Shown here: in pieces, positions 9,359 to 18,668 of the stretch | Layout of the letters: each line of letters starts with the position of its first letter | Position numbering within the stretch: position 1 is the stretch's first letter | Source of the DNA: an uncultured Allomuricauda sp. | Lineage (GTDB): Bacteria > Bacteroidota > Bacteroidia > Flavobacteriales > Flavobacteriaceae | Length of the DNA: 64,000 nucleotides | Direction: 5' to 3' | Assembly (NCBI RefSeq): GCF_947501165.1 | Contig: NZ_CANMUU010000002.1 | Coordinates: forward strand, 620,001 to 684,000 | Notes under the pieces: generated by a model | The model's database searches: none | Seen by the model: only the letters and a program-made list of their open reading frames with translations | Told to the model about the DNA's origin: nothing | Made by a program: the position numbers and the translations under genes

Positions 9359-9476
9359 AGCATTTTTTTTGAGTTAAACTTCCGTATTGTAGTTTAGGAT
9401 GTAAGAGGTTTGTCGTTTACATATAAAACAACTTTCGGGCCAGAAACCCTACTTCATGAATGTTAGAGGATTTTAT

Positions 9477-10565
9477 CTATTCACAACCGCCTATAAAGCC
9501 ATCAGCCCTAAATTTGGTTTGTACAGCTCCTTGAAGACCACCATCGGTTAGTTGAATGACCAGATTGTTCTCTCCACTGCCATCTCTTTTTGGGGTGCAA
9601 TATTCAAATAGATAAAAGCTGTTTGCTTGTTCAGATACGCGTTGCGATATTTGATTGAATGTAGCTTCAAGCTCTTCTTTGTTTCCAGCAAAGACACTGG
9701 CGGTTTTACCGATGTCACTCAAGACATCAACATCAATCTCAGCACCTAAACCGATGGTGAAAAAGGAAATATTTGGATTGGCTTCATTCACTGCACGCAG
9801 AGCATCTTGTTCCCTAAAGCGTGATGCTTGGTCGGTACCGTCCGTAAATAAAACCACGGAAGCCGCGCGAACTATGGAACTTTCATTGTTTTGTTCCACT
9901 AAATCTTCAGCAATATCAGTGGACTTGATTACCGCTCCATATAAGTCCGTTGAAGGATCACTGCTTATATCTTCGGTTATTCCATTGATTGATGCGGTAA
10001 GCTCTTCTGCTGAAGAAGTCAACGGATTGAGCAAGTGTAATTCATCTTCGCCGTCAAACCAATAGATGGCCATTTGAAATGACTCTGTTTCTGGGGAAGG
10101 GATTACATTTTCCACGAAGCTACTTGCTGCAGTTTTAAGCTCTTCTAGACTTCCCTGCAAAACACTATTGCTCAAATCAAGGACTAAAAGAGTACTATTA
10201 TTGAATACTTGCGAATTAGGCGAAATTCTGGCTAAAGACTCCGAAGCGGATATGGTATTGAAGCAATCGTCGTTTCTTCCCTGTTCGTAAATGGTAAATT
10301 GGTCTGCAGTAAGTCCTGAAATAGGATTTCCATTAGTATCGGAAACCTTAAAAAGTATGGACACTTTTCCAGGAAGCGAGGTAGCTTGATTTTGTATTGA
10401 CAACAAAAGTTCGTTTTCTTCAAAACCCAAACAATTATCTGGATTTTCTCCTTGACCCAATTCTCTTTGATTGATGTCAAAATTGACGTCATCATCGGCG
10501 TTGCCGCAAGAAATAAACAAGAGTAACGAAACTACAAGGAATAGCGAGGTTATGAGGTTTTTCAT
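9477..10565 (-). CDS. VWA-domain lipoprotein
   Basis: A 362-residue lipoprotein (lipobox LLFISC near residue 20). An immunoglobulin-like N-terminal region around residues 60-95 (GKVSILFKVSDTNGNPISGL) precedes a von Willebrand factor A domain. Its metal-ion-dependent adhesion site is visible as LDLSNS near residue 128 (DxSxS) and FTDGTD near 240. Such proteins bind ligands through a bound divalent cation and are often surface adhesins or assembly factors in Bacteroidetes. The early cysteine-containing segment around DDCFNT may form a disulfide with the final cysteine before the stop. It stands alone, with the molybdoenzyme operon starting divergently 180 bases away. Confidence 0.8.
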   Translation of the reverse strand: MKNLITSLFLVVSLLLFISCGNADDDVNFDINQRELGQGENPDNCLGFEENELLLSIQNQATSLPGKVSILFKVSDTNGNPISGLTADQFTIYEQGRNDDCFNTISASESLARISPNSQVFNNSTLLVLDLSNSVLQGSLEELKTAASSFVENVIPSPETESFQMAIYWFDGEDELHLLNPLTSSAEELTASINGITEDISSDPSTDLYGAVIKSTDIAEDLVEQNNESSIVRAASVVLFTDGTDQASRFREQDALRAVNEANPNISFFTIGLGAEIDVDVLSDIGKTASVFAGNKEELEATFNQISQRVSEQANSFYLFEYCTPKRDGSGENNLVIQLTDGGLQGAVQTKFRADGFIGGCE

Positions 10566-10745
10566 TTTCTTTTAAGCTTTGTTCTACTTGCTCAACGTCA
10601 AATTCCTAGGTAAAGTGTGTGCGATTTTCAATATTGAATTAAAGAAAAGTTAAAATAGAGGAGCTCTTGTTAAAAAAGAAGCTATCCATCCAATTTTTGG
10701 TAACTTCAAGGACAATTCTTTTGAAAACACTCAATTCAAAAAACT

Positions 10746-11207
10746 ATGCCAACGTATCAATTAAAAGTAAACGGAACTTCAAGAACTGTTGATGTTTCCG
10801 AAGACACTCCCGTATTATGGGTATTACGTGACCATTTGGAGCTTGTGGGAACGAAGTATGGTTGTGGAATAGGGCAGTGCGGTGCTTGTACCATCCATGT
10901 AGATGGAACAGCTATGCGAAGTTGCTCTTTAACACTTTCCCAAGTAGACGGAAAATCAATTACAACCATAGAGGGTCTATCAGAGGACGGTTCCCACCCT
11001 GTACAAGAAGCTTGGAAAGAAGTTGATGTACCGCAGTGCGGTTACTGTCAGGCTGGACAGATTATGACCGCGTCAGCCTTTTTGGAAAGCAATCCAAATC
11101 CTACCGATGAAGAGGTTAAAAATGCTATGCACGGAAATATTTGCCGCTGTGCATCCTATACTCGAATCAAAACTGCAGTAATGAAAGCTGCCGAGAACAT
11201 GGAATAA
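10746..11207 (+). CDS. (2Fe-2S)-binding subunit of xanthine-dehydrogenase-family enzyme (IorA-like)
   Basis: A 153-residue electron-transfer subunit. It carries the plant-type [2Fe-2S] motif YGCGIGQCGAC near residue 37 with a further cysteine in SCSL, and the helical-bundle cluster set CGYCQAGQ near 98 and ICRCASYTR near 131. This matches the small subunit of isoquinoline 1-oxidoreductase and related aldehyde dehydrogenases, which lack the FAD subunit. It is followed 30 bases later by the large molybdopterin subunit, and no FAD-binding medium subunit is encoded nearby. Electrons must therefore leave to another carrier, unknown here. It is the first gene of the molybdenum operon. Confidence 0.95.
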   Translation: MPTYQLKVNGTSRTVDVSEDTPVLWVLRDHLELVGTKYGCGIGQCGACTIHVDGTAMRSCSLTLSQVDGKSITTIEGLSEDGSHPVQEAWKEVDVPQCGYCQAGQIMTASAFLESNPNPTDEEVKNAMHGNICRCASYTRIKTAVMKAAENME

Positions 11208-11236
11208 CTATTCCCATTCACTTCTAAAACGAAAAA

Positions 11237-13471
11237 ATGTCATCAAATAAAACAAACGCTCTAAGTAGAAGAGCATTTTTAAGGAATTCTTCACTGGCAG
11301 GAGGGGGAATGATTATTGGATTCAATCTTCTCAATTCGTGTAAACCCAAAGTAGTAGCAGAACCTGCCATTGACCTTGCGAGTCTGGATTATAATGATTT
11401 CAATGCATTCATAAAAATTGCGGAAAACGGTGCTGTGACCATATTTTCACCAAATCCTGAAATTGGTCAGGGTGTCAAAACCTCAATGCCCATGATAATT
11501 GCAGAGGAACTTGACGTGGCTTGGAAAGATGTATATGTGGAACAAGGTATTTTGGATACGGAAAACTACACCCGACAAGTTGCTGGGGGTAGTCAATCTA
11601 TCCGCCAAGGGTGGGATGCCCTAAGGCAGACAGGTGCCAAAGCAAGGCATATGTTGGTAAGTGCAGCCGCAGCAAGATGGGGAGTGGACCCTTCCGAATG
11701 TACGGTAAGTGAAGGAATTATTACCAACGCTGCGGGAGAAACTTTGGGATATGGAGATGTTGTAAATGAAGCTGCTCAATTGGAAGTTCCTGAAGAGGTA
11801 GAATTAAAAAAGCCCAAGGATTATAAAATCATGGGTAAAAATGCCGGTAATGTTGATATTCATAAAATAGTGACGGGACAACCCTTATTTGGATTGGACT
11901 ACAAAGCAGATGGTATGGTATACGCTGCTGTAGTAAGACCTCCAAGCTTCGGACACAAATTGGTTTCTTTTGATGATTCAGAAGCTAGAAATATGCCTGG
12001 GGTAATTGATATTGTCACCATAGGTGAAAAAGTACGGGGACTTCTGGCTGAAGATCCTAGTTTTTCAAGTAAAATATCTTCTAGCGATAAAGTGGTCGTA
12101 ATAGCAAAAACCACTTGGCAAGCTTTCAAAGCAAAAGATGCCATTAAAGCTACTTGGGAAGAAGAAACTCCTATGGAAAGTACAGAGCAACATAACAAGA
12201 TTCTAACGGGTTTGTTGGACGGGAATAAATTCAACACCATGCGTTCAGATGGAAATATAAAAAAGGCTTTTGCGGAAGCGGACCAAGTTTTGGAGCGTAC
12301 GTATGAATCGCCTTTCCTCCCACACAACTGTATGGAACCCATGAATTTCTATGCCAATGTAACTCCTGAAAAAGTTCATTTGGTAGGACCAATTCAGACT
12401 CCAGCGTGGAAGGCCGGTTTGGTAGCCAAAATGTTGGGCAGGGATGAAAAGGACATTCTCTTGGAAATGACTCGTATGGGAGGTGGCTTTGGCAGAAGAC
12501 TTTATGGTGATTTTGTAATCGAAGCTGCAGAAATATCCCAAACCATAAATAAGCCCGTCAAAGTGGTTTATACTCGAGAAGATGACATGGAAGATGGAAT
12601 CTACCGAATGGCAATTAAGTATAGGATAAAAGCAGGAATTAAAGATGGGAAAGTAACCGCCTACCATTTGAAAGAAGCAGCGGTAAACGATAACATGTAT
12701 GGGCTTATTCCCAACTTCTTCCCTGCGGGAGCGATAGAAAATTATCAAGTTGATGTAGCCAATTATAAAAGCAACATTACTACTGGTGCATGGCGTGCTC
12801 CATATACCAACTTTTTGGCTTTTGCAGAACAAAGTTTCTTTGACGAGTTAGCCGAAATGATGGAGGTGGATAAAATTCAGTTGCGTTTGGATTTATTGGA
12901 TAAGGTGAAGCCAGAAGATGACGAGCGCATCCAATATTCTCCAGACCGAATGAAAGAGGTCATCAAAATGGCTGTTGAGAAATCAGGATGGGGTACAAAA
13001 CCCAGCAACGTATACCAAGGGTTTGTAAACTACTACTGCCATAATACCCATGTTGCAGAAGTTGCAGATGTGGAGATTGAAAATGGAAATCCCGTAGTCA
13101 AGAAAATTACTTGCGTTGTGGATTGTGGTATTGTTGTTAATCCACTAGGAGCTATGAATCAGATTGAAGGCGGGGTAATTGATGGGGTAGGGCACTCTAT
13201 GTTTGGAGAATTGGCCTTTGTTGATGGAAAACCCACAGCCAACAATTTTGACCGATATCGCATGATTCGAATGAAAGAAGCGCCGGTAGTGGAAACCTAC
13301 TTAATGGAAAACGAACATTCACCAACCGGTTTAGGAGAACCCACGCTGCCTCCAGCAGGGGGAGCCGTAGCCAACGCCCTAAAAGCAGCTACCGGAAATA
13401 GACTTTACATCCAACCATTTACCAAAACACCAGAATTGTTAAAAGTTCCAGAGAAGGAGATTATTGGTTGA
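11237..13471 (+). CDS. Molybdopterin-binding large subunit, xanthine-dehydrogenase family (IorB-like), Tat-exported
   Basis: A 744-residue catalytic subunit. The N-terminus has a twin-arginine motif (SRRAFLRN, residues 10-17) and a hydrophobic stretch ending near a cysteine, so the folded, cofactor-loaded enzyme should be exported. Molybdenum-cofactor segments are visible: GGGFGRR near residue 416, TGAWRAPYTNF near 516, and the catalytic glutamate in GLGEPTLPPAGG near 697-708. Members hydroxylate aldehydes or N-heterocycles; the substrate cannot be read from sequence. It is coupled to the small Fe-S subunit upstream, and its 3' end lies next to a moaD-like gene. The rest of the operon makes the cofactor it needs. 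Confidence 0.93.
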   Translation: MSSNKTNALSRRAFLRNSSLAGGGMIIGFNLLNSCKPKVVAEPAIDLASLDYNDFNAFIKIAENGAVTIFSPNPEIGQGVKTSMPMIIAEELDVAWKDVYVEQGILDTENYTRQVAGGSQSIRQGWDALRQTGAKARHMLVSAAAARWGVDPSECTVSEGIITNAAGETLGYGDVVNEAAQLEVPEEVELKKPKDYKIMGKNAGNVDIHKIVTGQPLFGLDYKADGMVYAAVVRPPSFGHKLVSFDDSEARNMPGVIDIVTIGEKVRGLLAEDPSFSSKISSSDKVVVIAKTTWQAFKAKDAIKATWEEETPMESTEQHNKILTGLLDGNKFNTMRSDGNIKKAFAEADQVLERTYESPFLPHNCMEPMNFYANVTPEKVHLVGPIQTPAWKAGLVAKMLGRDEKDILLEMTRMGGGFGRRLYGDFVIEAAEISQTINKPVKVVYTREDDMEDGIYRMAIKYRIKAGIKDGKVTAYHLKEAAVNDNMYGLIPNFFPAGAIENYQVDVANYKSNITTGAWRAPYTNFLAFAEQSFFDELAEMMEVDKIQLRLDLLDKVKPEDDERIQYSPDRMKEVIKMAVEKSGWGTKPSNVYQGFVNYYCHNTHVAEVADVEIENGNPVVKKITCVVDCGIVVNPLGAMNQIEGGVIDGVGHSMFGELAFVDGKPTANNFDRYRMIRMKEAPVVETYLMENEHSPTGLGEPTLPPAGGAVANALKAATGNRLYIQPFTKTPELLKVPEKEIIG

Positions 13472-13475
13472 TATT

Positions 13476-13730
13476 ATGACGATACTTTTATTTGGGGTGA
13501 CCAAAGATATCGTGGGAAGTCCCACCTTGTCGGTCCCCACCACTTCCGTTACGGGAAAAAAAATCCCTAAAACAGTAAAGGAGTTAAAACGGTTTTTAGG
13601 AGAGGCATATCCAGAATTGAACAAGTTATCCTCATTGGCGGTCGCAGTGAACAACGCATATGCAGACGATGAGCAAAAAATCAATTCTTATGATGAAATC
13701 GCCTTAATTCCACCAGTTAGTGGAGGATAA
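13476..13730 (+). CDS. moaD: Molybdopterin synthase sulfur-carrier subunit (MoaD/ThiS family)
   Basis: An 84-residue ubiquitin-like protein ending in the required diglycine (IPPVSGG), which is thiocarboxylated to donate sulfur to precursor Z. The start shown is the ATG at 13476. A TTG at 13464 would add four residues and overlap the upstream subunit gene by eight bases; the ATG gives the usual MoaD opening (MTILLFGVTKDIVG). The E1 enzyme that should activate it is encoded four genes later. Its normal partner MoaE is not in the window, which is unusual for such a complete operon. Confidence 0.88.
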   Translation: MTILLFGVTKDIVGSPTLSVPTTSVTGKKIPKTVKELKRFLGEAYPELNKLSSLAVAVNNAYADDEQKINSYDEIALIPPVSGG

Positions 13731-13765
13731 TAAGTGGGTTTTGTATCTTTCAAGCGGATTGTATT

Positions 13766-14752
13766 ATGGCGTTAATCGATAATCACGGAAGAAAAGTAAA
13801 TTACCTGCGTTTGGCGGTCACTGACCGTTGTAACCTGCGTTGCAATTATTGCATGCCAGCAGAAGGGATAAACTTTGTCAAAAACGATAGGTTGTTAAGT
13901 ATTCCTGAATTAGAAAGGGTTAGCAAAGCCCTTGTGAATCTGGGAATCGATAAAATAAGGATAACAGGAGGTGAACCTTTTGTGCGTAAGGATTTGATGG
14001 TTTTGTTGCGCAGTTTGTCCAAAATGGAAGGTCTGAACGACATTTCTGTAACCACAAATGCTACGCTAATTGGCCCTTATATTGATGAATTGAAGAAATT
14101 GGGAATTCGCAACATCAATGTGAGCCTCGATTCAATCAACAGGGAGACCTTTGAGCGTATTACGCGAAGAAAACAATTCGATACGGTTCACAATAATCTT
14201 ATTCGATTAATTACCGAAGGATTTAATGTGCGTATCAATTTTATTGTTTTGGATGGCCAAAACGAGCAGGATATTCTTCCCATTCTAGACGTGATGAAAC
14301 ACTATAAGGTTTCCGTTCGATTTCTGGAAGAAATGCCCTTTAATGGAGGTTCCAAGAATTTTTCAACCATAAAATGGAATTACAAAGCCATTTTGGAGCA
14401 TATTGCCACCAAATATGAGTTTGAAAAATTAGTTTCACCTGCAACATCTACCTCAATCAATTACCAAATCAAAGGACACCAAAGTACTTTTGGAATTATT
14501 CCTTCCTTTAGCAGAACCTTTTGTGGCACTTGTAACCGACTACGCGTTACCGCAACTGGAGATGTCATTACCTGTCTGTATGGTAAACCTAAAGCAAACC
14601 TGAGGGATATTGTAAGAGCCAATGAAAATGATGACGAAATGAACTCCGTGATTTTGAATACTATAGGTTCCAGAGCAAAAACGGGGTTTGAAGCACAAGA
14701 TGAACACGCTAAAACCATTTTTGATAACTCCATGACTTCCATTGGAGGTTAA
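13766..14752 (+). CDS. moaA: GTP 3',8-cyclase MoaA
   Basis: A 328-residue radical-SAM enzyme that performs the first step of molybdenum cofactor synthesis from GTP. The N-terminal cluster motif CNLRCNYC (residues 22-29) and the GGEPFVRKDL segment are typical. The C-terminal second cluster is carried by FCGTCNRLR near residue 252 and the later cysteine in VITCLYG near 271. The protein ends in SIGG, the conserved C-terminal diglycine of active MoaA. It follows the moaD gene by 35 bases. MoaC, which acts on its product, is not encoded in the window. Confidence 0.97.
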   Translation: MALIDNHGRKVNYLRLAVTDRCNLRCNYCMPAEGINFVKNDRLLSIPELERVSKALVNLGIDKIRITGGEPFVRKDLMVLLRSLSKMEGLNDISVTTNATLIGPYIDELKKLGIRNINVSLDSINRETFERITRRKQFDTVHNNLIRLITEGFNVRINFIVLDGQNEQDILPILDVMKHYKVSVRFLEEMPFNGGSKNFSTIKWNYKAILEHIATKYEFEKLVSPATSTSINYQIKGHQSTFGIIPSFSRTFCGTCNRLRVTATGDVITCLYGKPKANLRDIVRANENDDEMNSVILNTIGSRAKTGFEAQDEHAKTIFDNSMTSIGG

Positions 14753-14769
14753 TTCAAATCCAAAAACCT

Positions 14770-15375
14770 ATGAGTAATACACCCAAGCTTTATGGATTGG
14801 TTTTGGGCGGTGGTAGAAGCACTCGCATGGGTTCGGATAAGCGTCTTCTCAAATATCACGGAAGTGAACAACAAGCTCGTATGTATAATTTATTGGAGCA
14901 GATTTGCGAAGCTTCTTATTTAAGTATCAGACAAGACCAGGTTTCATTGAATGAGGATAAATTCAAAATCATTATCGACGAAAATAGGTATAGGGGTCCG
15001 TTTAATGGTATCATGAGTGCTCATGCAGCCTATCCTAAGGTTGCTTGGCTGGTATTGGCCTGCGACTTACCATTTATGGATAAAGAATCACTTAAAACCT
15101 TGGTCGCCAAAAGAAATCCTGAAAATAATGCTACTTCCATGGCCACAAAAAAGACGGATATCCCGGAACCTTTAGCCACTCTTTGGGAACCAAAAGGACT
15201 GGAAAAGGCAAAGGAGTTTCTGCAAGTATCAAAGAATTCAGGTCCCACTGAGTTTTTACAGAACTCAGAGATTGACAAAATATATCCAAGTACGGATGAC
15301 GTTCTTTTCAACGCCAATTCTCAAGAAGATTTTGAACAAGCTAAAACCCATTTGAACGCAGTGCAAGATGGATAG
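14770..15375 (+). CDS. mobA: Molybdenum cofactor guanylyltransferase-like (MobA)
   Basis: A 201-residue nucleotidyltransferase with the MobA signature LVLGGGRSTRMGSDKRLL near the N-terminus, the RGPFNGIMSA segment near residue 77 and VLACDLPFMDKES near 96. The family attaches GMP to molybdopterin. Its coding end overlaps the next gene by eight bases, so translation is coupled. A second transferase of the MocA type ends the same operon. The xanthine-dehydrogenase family usually carries the cytosine dinucleotide or plain cofactor, so MobA may serve another enzyme or its specificity may differ; this is inference. Confidence 0.85.
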   Translation: MSNTPKLYGLVLGGGRSTRMGSDKRLLKYHGSEQQARMYNLLEQICEASYLSIRQDQVSLNEDKFKIIIDENRYRGPFNGIMSAHAAYPKVAWLVLACDLPFMDKESLKTLVAKRNPENNATSMATKKTDIPEPLATLWEPKGLEKAKEFLQVSKNSGPTEFLQNSEIDKIYPSTDDVLFNANSQEDFEQAKTHLNAVQDG

Positions 15376-16429
15376 ATATACCCGACAAACCAGTTTATCC
15401 GATTTCGGACAGGCAGGACAGCAAAAATTGTTCGAAGCCAAGGTTTTGGTGGTTGGATTGGGAGGTTTGGGACTGCCAGCGTTACAATATTTAAATGCCA
15501 TGGGTGTAGGAACCTTGGGATTGATAGATCAAGATATTGTGGATTATCATAATTTACAGCGTCAGATACTTTATACTGAAAAGGATGTAGGAAAATCAAA
15601 ATTGAACACTGCACATAACAAACTGCAATCCCAGAATTCGGAGACCAATTTCATTCTACATGATACGTTTTTAACTAAGAACAATGCCTTGGAAATTATC
15701 AGACAATATGACCTTGTTCTTGATGCTACGGACAATTTCCCTGCCAGATATTTGATAAACGATGCTTGCGTTATCTTAAACAAGCCCTTTGTTTATGGAG
15801 CACTTCATGGGTTTGAAGGCCATGTTAGCGTTTTTAATTATCAAGGTGGGCCAACCTACCGTTGTCTCTACGCAGAGATGCCGACAGCAGAAGAAATTCC
15901 AAATTGTGATGAAAATGGAGTTTTGGGTGTAATCCCTGGTATCATTGGAAACCTACAGGCATTGGAAGTAATAAAAGTGGTCACGGGAATAGGAAATATG
16001 CTTTCGGGCAAATTATTGGTGTTTGATGGGTTACATCAAAACTATCTAAAGATAGCATTCAAAACTCATCCTGAGAATCTGGCAATAAAGGAACTTAGAG
16101 AGAGCTATGAGTCTTCGGATTGCAGTATTATAAATTCTATATCGGCCCAAGAATTTTCTCAAAAACGATTAAATAAGAGTCAGATAGTTTTAGATGTTAG
16201 AACACCAAAAGAGTTTGAGCATAATCACCTAGCAGAAGCAATAAATGTTCCCTTGCAAGAATTGGATTTGCCCCTTAATCTTATAGAGTCCAAAGCACCC
16301 ATTTATGTAATTTGCCAATCGGGGAAAAGAAGCGAACTCGCCATAGAGCAGCTTCAAAAAGCGCATCCAGAATTGACTTTTTGTAATATCTTGGGTGGCA
16401 TGAATCAGCTTTCAATTCTTACACAATAA
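15368..16429 (+). CDS. moeB: MoeB/ThiF-type adenylyltransferase fused to rhodanese domain
   Basis: A 353-residue two-domain protein. Residues 1-235 are an E1-like enzyme with RYTRQTSLSDFG at the start, the ATP-binding VVGLGGLGLPALQYL, and the conserved NCDENGVLGVIPG segment near residue 179 bearing the catalytic cysteine. Residues 255-350 form a rhodanese domain with active cysteine in VICQSGKRS near 316. It should adenylate the C-terminus of MoaD and pass sulfur to it, as eukaryotic MOCS3 does. The usual CxxC zinc pairs are incomplete (only one cysteine in SSDCSI), so zinc binding is doubtful. It overlaps mobA by eight bases. Confidence 0.9.
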   Translation: MDRYTRQTSLSDFGQAGQQKLFEAKVLVVGLGGLGLPALQYLNAMGVGTLGLIDQDIVDYHNLQRQILYTEKDVGKSKLNTAHNKLQSQNSETNFILHDTFLTKNNALEIIRQYDLVLDATDNFPARYLINDACVILNKPFVYGALHGFEGHVSVFNYQGGPTYRCLYAEMPTAEEIPNCDENGVLGVIPGIIGNLQALEVIKVVTGIGNMLSGKLLVFDGLHQNYLKIAFKTHPENLAIKELRESYESSDCSIINSISAQEFSQKRLNKSQIVLDVRTPKEFEHNHLAEAINVPLQELDLPLNLIESKAPIYVICQSGKRSELAIEQLQKAHPELTFCNILGGMNQLSILTQ

Positions 16430-16462
16430 TCAGCTCATCCTTTTTAACCAACACCTAACATT

Positions 16463-17659
16463 ATGATTACTTTTGATTCGGCCTTGGAATTTGTTCTAAA
16501 AAATGAACAGGACTTTGGTACTGAGACAGTTCCTTTCTCCAATGCTTACAGTCGTGTTTTGGCAGAATCGGTTCTTGCGGATAGGGATTTTCCACCCTTT
16601 AATAGGTCGACCAGAGATGGAATTGCAGTTAGCTCCACGGCGCTAAACGAAGGAATGACAAAGTTTAAGATTGCAGGTATTGCTCAAGCAGGCGCACCTC
16701 AATTGAATTTGGAAAATCATATGGATTGTGTTGAAATCATGACGGGTGCCATGGTTCCTAAAAATGCGGATACTGTCATCATGTATGAGCATTTGGAAAG
16801 GGTAGGGGATACTTTTCAATTGTTAGAGAAGGTGAAACCAGGACAAAACATCCACTACCAAGCCAGCGATTTTGAAAAGGGTACCACACTCCTAAATCCT
16901 GGCATAAAAATCACCGCCGCCGAAATTGGGGTATTGGCATCTGTAGGGAAACACAAAGTTTTGGTAAAAGTCAATCCCAAAGTTGCTGTGGTTTCAACGG
17001 GTGATGAACTTGTCGATGTAGACAAAGAGCCTTTGCCTTTTCAAATACGGAAGTCGAACAGTTATTCATTACAAGCCTTATTAGAAAAAGAAGGGATAAC
17101 AGCAGATGTTTTTCATCTGGTGGATGATAAAGAAATCCTTGAAAAGAAACTTGCCGAGCAAATTGAGAAGAAAGATGTACTCATTTTAAGCGGAGGAGTT
17201 TCCAAAGGAAAATATGATTACCTACCTGAGATTTTGGACAAATTGGGAGTTGAAAAAGAATTTCATAGGGTTTTGCAACGCCCCGGAAAGCCTTTTTGGT
17301 TTGGAATACACCATATCCACAAGACCTTTATTTTTGCTTTTCCCGGTAATCCCGTATCCACTTTCGTGAACTATCATGTCTATTTTAAACCTTGGCTTAA
17401 CAAAACTTTAGGAGCAAAGAACCCAGTATTTACAGTACTTTTAAAGGAATCTATGGAAAACTCAACGGACCTTACTTTTTTTAAAGGTGTTAAAGTAGCT
17501 TTCGTAAATGGTACACTTGTGGCTCAAGAGGTAAAAACTACAGGTTCTGGGGATGTAATTGGGCTTACCAACATCGATGGTTTTGTTCAACTCTCACCTA
17601 AAGATGTAGTGAAGAAGGGAGCTAAGGTCCCATTTATTCCAACAAGAAGCCTAATATAA
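16463..17659 (+). CDS. moeA: Molybdopterin molybdenumtransferase MoeA
   Basis: A 398-residue protein of the MoeA family, which inserts molybdate into adenylylated molybdopterin. Recognisable parts are PPFNRSTRDGIAV near residue 46, EIMTGAMVPKNADTVIMYE near 92-110, VAVVSTGDELVD near 175, the SGGVSKGKYDYLPE loop near 243, and FAFPGNPVST near 293. Length and domain order match E. coli MoeA. It sits between the E1/rhodanese gene and xdhC; its stop is followed one base later by the xdhC start. MogA, which supplies its adenylylated substrate, is encoded far away at 61.2 kb. Confidence 0.95.
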   Translation: MITFDSALEFVLKNEQDFGTETVPFSNAYSRVLAESVLADRDFPPFNRSTRDGIAVSSTALNEGMTKFKIAGIAQAGAPQLNLENHMDCVEIMTGAMVPKNADTVIMYEHLERVGDTFQLLEKVKPGQNIHYQASDFEKGTTLLNPGIKITAAEIGVLASVGKHKVLVKVNPKVAVVSTGDELVDVDKEPLPFQIRKSNSYSLQALLEKEGITADVFHLVDDKEILEKKLAEQIEKKDVLILSGGVSKGKYDYLPEILDKLGVEKEFHRVLQRPGKPFWFGIHHIHKTFIFAFPGNPVSTFVNYHVYFKPWLNKTLGAKNPVFTVLLKESMENSTDLTFFKGVKVAFVNGTLVAQEVKTTGSGDVIGLTNIDGFVQLSPKDVVKKGAKVPFIPTRSLI

Positions 17660-17660
17660 T

Positions 17661-18665
17661 ATGACACACGAACTTAAAAGCATACTAATTGGGTATAAAG
17701 CAGCAAAAGCTGAGGGGATTCAATCCGTTTTGGCAACTGTTGTAGCTTTGGATGGTTCCTCATACCGTCGCCCGGGAGTTCGGATGTTATTGTTGGAAAA
17801 TGGGAAAATGATTGGAGCGGTAAGTGGGGGATGTGTGGAAAAAGAGGTGTTACGACAAGCTGAATCTGTTTTTCAAAAGGGTATCCCAAATGTAATGGTC
17901 TACGATGGACGGTATCGATTGGGCTGCGAAGGTATTTTATACATTTTATTGGAACCATTTCAACCTAATGCTCAATTTTTGGAAATGTTTTGGGAAACGA
18001 CAAAGTATAGAAAGCCTTTCTTAATTAAATCCTTTTTTCAAAAAGAGCATTCCGAAAATAGGGGTTATGGTTCTTCTTTTTTGTTTGAAGGGAATGAACT
18101 AGCATTGAACTCTACTTTGGTGAAATCGGATATGGAAGTCTTTGAACAAAAGCTTTCTCCATGCTTCCAACTCATCATAATCGGAGCCGAGCACGATGCT
18201 GTGCAATTATGTCAACTTGCAAGTCTCATGGGATGGGAAGTAACCATAGTATCCAATCCCCGTGAAGAAAAAACGGCAAATCATTTTCCAGGGGTTCATA
18301 CCTTTCTTCAGCAGGAACCGGAAAATCTAGAAATACCATTGGATGAAGAAACCGCTGTGGTTTTGATGACCCATAGTTTTGTGAAAGACTTGGGCTACCT
18401 TTTGGCGCTTAAGGATAAGAACTGTGCCTATTTAGGGCTCTTGGGACCTATGCGTAGACGGGAAAAGCTTTTTGATGAATTGTTGGAAAGACACCCAGAC
18501 ATTGCAGAGGATTTTCTGGATTCAATTCATGGACCAGCAGGTATTGATATTGGCGCTGAAACACCTCAAGAAATATCAATTTCCATTATTTCGGAAATTT
18601 TGGCACGAGTTAGACAAACAGAGCCAATGTTTCTCAAAGAAAAGTTGGGTAAAATCCACAGTTGA
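17661..18665 (+). CDS. XdhC/CoxI family molybdoenzyme maturation factor
   Basis: A 334-residue protein. The N-terminal XdhC_CoxI domain has SSYRRPGVRMLL near residue 31 and AVSGGCVEKEVLRQA near 52-66. The C-terminal Rossmann-like domain holds LIIIGAEHDAVQLCQLA near 172 and YLGLLGPMRRREKLF near 259. Such proteins bind the cofactor, aid its sulfuration and load it into xanthine-dehydrogenase-type enzymes. Its position directly after moeA and before the MocA-like gene supports service to the large subunit encoded at the head of this operon. The adjacent genes are separated by one and three bases. Confidence 0.92.
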   Translation: MTHELKSILIGYKAAKAEGIQSVLATVVALDGSSYRRPGVRMLLLENGKMIGAVSGGCVEKEVLRQAESVFQKGIPNVMVYDGRYRLGCEGILYILLEPFQPNAQFLEMFWETTKYRKPFLIKSFFQKEHSENRGYGSSFLFEGNELALNSTLVKSDMEVFEQKLSPCFQLIIIGAEHDAVQLCQLASLMGWEVTIVSNPREEKTANHFPGVHTFLQQEPENLEIPLDEETAVVLMTHSFVKDLGYLLALKDKNCAYLGLLGPMRRREKLFDELLERHPDIAEDFLDSIHGPAGIDIGAETPQEISISIISEILARVRQTEPMFLKEKLGKIHS

Positions 18666-18668
18666 TTC

